Origin: an uncultured Ellagibacter sp.
GTDB lineage: Bacteria; Actinomycetota; Coriobacteriia; Coriobacteriales; Eggerthellaceae
Length of the DNA: 7,433 bases
Reading direction: 5' to 3'
Assembly (NCBI RefSeq): GCF_934636505.1
Contig: NZ_CAKUAL010000083.1
Location: 1-7,433, forward strand
Each line of letters starts with the position of its first letter. Position 1 is the stretch's first letter. Below the pieces are notes generated by a model. That model searched no databases. It was not told where the DNA came from and was given only the letters and a program-made list of their open reading frames with translations. Positions 5,937-7,433 of this stretch are shown here, piece by piece. A program made the translations under genes and the position numbers.

Positions 5937-5972
5937 CCTTAATGAGAATATGTGAGCGGGGGAAATCCCAAC

Positions 5973-6164
5973 TTACAGTTCCTCCACTTTCACAAGATGC
6001 TTCACCTTGAAGATCATGCCGCGGACAGACTCGTTGTCCACGAGGTCGTGGGAACGACCAATCTTGCCAAGACCAAGGCTCTTGAGCGTGGCAAGCTGAT
6101 CCTTCTTGTAACCGATGGAGCTCTTGATCTGCGTCACACGCAGCGTTTTCTGTGCCTCAGCCAT
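5973..6164 (-). CDS. rpmD: 50S ribosomal protein L30 (uL30)
   Basis: 63 residues, the normal size of bacterial uL30. It begins with the LRVTQIKSSIGYKKDQ strand (8-23). The LKSLGLGKIGRSHDL helix and turn follow (27-41), then the conserved end VRGMIFKVKHLVKVEEL (47-63). The protein binds 23S rRNA on the large subunit. AAGGAG lies 8 bases before the ATG at 6164 and overlaps the end of rpsE; only two bases separate the rpsE stop from this start, so coupled translation is likely. The following 162-bp gap before rplO is unusual for this operon. Confidence 0.97.
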   Translation of the reverse strand: MAEAQKTLRVTQIKSSIGYKKDQLATLKSLGLGKIGRSHDLVDNESVRGMIFKVKHLVKVEEL

Positions 6165-6166
6165 TA

Positions 6167-6691
6167 CTAGTTCTCCTTCCCGCCGAAGATCTGAGCGACG
6201 GACATGTTGCGGCGCTCCGCAACCTCAACCGGGCTCTGCATCTTCTGGAGACCGTCTGCAGCAGCCTTCACAACGTTCATCGCGTTGTTAGTGCCGAGAG
6301 ACTTGGCGAACACGTTCTTGATGCCTGCGAGCTCCATGACCGCACGAGCGGGGCCGCCGGCGATAACGCCGGTACCAGGAGCAGCCGGCATGATGAGGAC
6401 GCGGCCTGCGCCGAACTCGCCCACGATGTCGTGGGGAACGGTGCCTTCCTTGGTGATGGCGACGGAGAACATGTTCTTCTTCGCGTCATCGACGCCCTTC
6501 TTGATAGCCACAGGCACTTCCTTGGACTTGCCCAGGCCGATGCCCACGCGGCCGTTACCGTCGCCGACGACGACAAGCGCGGTGAGCGCAAAGCGCGTGC
6601 CGCCCTTGACGACCTTGCACACGCGGTTGATGTAAACGACGCGCTCCTGGAGCTCAGGAACGGCAGCGTTTTCTTGCTGTTTGCGAGCCAT
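6167..6691 (-). CDS. rpsE: 30S ribosomal protein S5 (uS5)
   Basis: 174 residues, within the normal range. The N-terminal double-stranded-RNA-binding-like domain (about 15-80) contains VVKGGTRFALTALVVVGDGNGRVGIGLGK split over 27-55, and the C-terminal S5 domain (about 90-160) contains GAGRVLIMPAAPGTGVIAGG (94-113). uS5 sits on the back of the small subunit near the decoding region and affects accuracy. The VKGG loop (28-31), where spectinomycin-resistance changes are known in E. coli, looks wild type. AGAAGGGG lies 8 bases before the ATG at 6691, within the 14-bp gap after rplR. Confidence 0.98.
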   Translation of the reverse strand: MARKQQENAAVPELQERVVYINRVCKVVKGGTRFALTALVVVGDGNGRVGIGLGKSKEVPVAIKKGVDDAKKNMFSVAITKEGTVPHDIVGEFGAGRVLIMPAAPGTGVIAGGPARAVMELAGIKNVFAKSLGTNNAMNVVKAAADGLQKMQSPVEVAERRNMSVAQIFGGKEN

Positions 6692-6705
6692 ACGCTTAAC
6701 CCCTT

Positions 6706-7077
6706 CTAGAATACCAGGCCTGCTTCACGAGCAGCGTCGGCCAGAGCCTTGACGCGCCCATGATAGAGGTGGCCGCCGCGGTCGAAGACGACCTTCGTGA
6801 CGCCCTTTTCCTGAGCCATTTTGCCGATGATAGTGCCGATCTCAGCTGCGCCCTCGACGGTGCCGCCCTTCTTGCCCGTTGCCTTGAACTCAGGGCCGAG
6901 GCTGGAAACGCCGCAGATGGTGGTATGCGACACATCGTCGATAACCTGCGCGTAGATGTTCGAATTGCTGCGCGTCACGCAAAGGCGCGGACGCTCAGGA
7001 GTGCCGGAAATCTTGCCGCGAACGCGACGATGGCGACGGGCTAAGCCTTTCTCATGCTTCAAATCATTGCTTCTCAT
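6706..7077 (-). CDS. rplR: 50S ribosomal protein L18 (uL18)
   Basis: 123 residues, close to the usual 115-122. A basic N-terminus (KHEKGLARRHRRVRGK, 7-22) is followed by RPRLCVTRSNSNIYAQVIDD (29-48) and the conserved C-terminal half KVVFDRGGHLYHGRVKALADAAREAGL (95-121). The protein binds 5S rRNA with uL5 in the central protuberance. The ATG at 7077 has GAAGGG about 6 bases upstream, in the 39-bp gap after rplF. Nothing is unusual in the sequence. Confidence 0.98.
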   Translation of the reverse strand: MRSNDLKHEKGLARRHRRVRGKISGTPERPRLCVTRSNSNIYAQVIDDVSHTTICGVSSLGPEFKATGKKGGTVEGAAEIGTIIGKMAQEKGVTKVVFDRGGHLYHGRVKALADAAREAGLVF

Positions 7078-7116
7078 GATGATCCCTTCAGTAAATTACC
7101 GTAGCGCTTAAGCCCA

Positions 7117-7433
7117 CTAGTCGCTCTTAGCAGCCTTGCCAAGCTTGCGACGCACAACCTCGCCCTCGTAGCGAATGCCCTTGCCCTTGTAAGGCTCCGG
7201 CTTGCGCCACTTGCGAATGTCGGCTGCAATCTGGCCAACCTGCTCTTTGCTTGCGCCGTGAACGATGATCTCGGTCTGGCTGGGAACCTCGAAGCTGATG
7301 CCCTCGGGCGCTTCGACGATAACCGGATGCGAGTAGCCAAGAGAAAGCTCGAGGGACGTGCCCTTGAGCGCGGCGCGGTAGCCGACGCCGACGAGCTGAA
7401 GCTTCTTCTGGAAGCCCTTCTCGACGCCTTCGA
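7117..7433 (-). CDS. rplF: 50S ribosomal protein L6 (uL6), C-terminal part
   Basis: The last 104 residues before the TAG at 7119-7117; the gene enters from the right edge two bases into a codon. Visible are the KLQLVGVGYRAALKG segment (10-24 of the fragment), LGYSHPV (31-37), and the family signature DIRKWRKPEPYKGKGIRYEGE (71-91), here with WRKPEPY where many species have R-PPEPY. The end is VVRRKLGKAAKSD. uL6 binds 23S rRNA near the factor-binding centre. rplF lies 39 bp upstream of rplR, as expected in the spc operon. Confidence 0.97.
   Translation of the reverse strand, partial: EGVEKGFQKKLQLVGVGYRAALKGTSLELSLGYSHPVIVEAPEGISFEVPSQTEIIVHGASKEQVGQIAADIRKWRKPEPYKGKGIRYEGEVVRRKLGKAAKSD

Overview
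The window is a block of bacterial chromosome with every convincing gene on the minus strand, so it reads right to left. From 7433 down to about 4087 it carries the 3' half of the spc ribosomal-protein operon in classical order: rplF (cut by the window edge), rplR, rpsE, rpmD, rplO and secY. After secY come adk, a large polytopic membrane protein resembling GT-C glycosyltransferases, nagB, and the first 50 codons of a probable nagA, cut by the left edge. No RNA gene, mobile element, CRISPR array or prophage gene was seen, and no gap between genes exceeds 162 bp.

Organism: GC is fairly high, the proteins are of bacterial type, start codons include TTG and GTG, and one transcript may be leaderless. 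NagB is of the short monomeric Gram-positive type and Adk keeps a four-cysteine zinc LID. Together these suggest a Gram-positive with moderately high GC. A Coriobacteriia/Eggerthellaceae actinobacterium is my best guess, from overall resemblance only and not demonstrated.

Layout. (1) 7433-5973: rplF-rplR-rpsE-rpmD are tightly packed (gaps of 39, 14 and 2 bp), each gene after rplF with a clear Shine-Dalgarno. (2) 5972-5811: an unusually long rpmD-rplO gap holding a consensus -10 box and three hairpins. (3) 5810-4087: rplO and secY overlap by 7 bp; secY starts with TTG, and a strong hairpin terminator follows. (4) 4016-3220: adk is a separate unit with an extended -10 promoter, a Shine-Dalgarno in the loop of a hairpin touching its start codon, and its own terminator. 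(5) 3212-1: a TATAAT box lies 8 bp upstream of the membrane-protein ATG, just past the adk terminator; nagB and nagA follow on the same strand with no obvious promoter of their own.

How the genes work together: the ribosomal genes supply uL6, uL18, uS5, uL30 and uL15, and SecY is the translocon channel. Adk keeps adenylates in balance. NagA and NagB convert GlcNAc-6-P to fructose-6-P. The membrane protein probably acts in envelope polysaccharide or glycolipid assembly, but no substrate can be assigned. I see no convincing undescribed multi-gene system. The main points of interest are the regulatory hairpins, the shortened Adk LID, the break in the usual secY-adk-map-infA order and the uncharacterised membrane protein.
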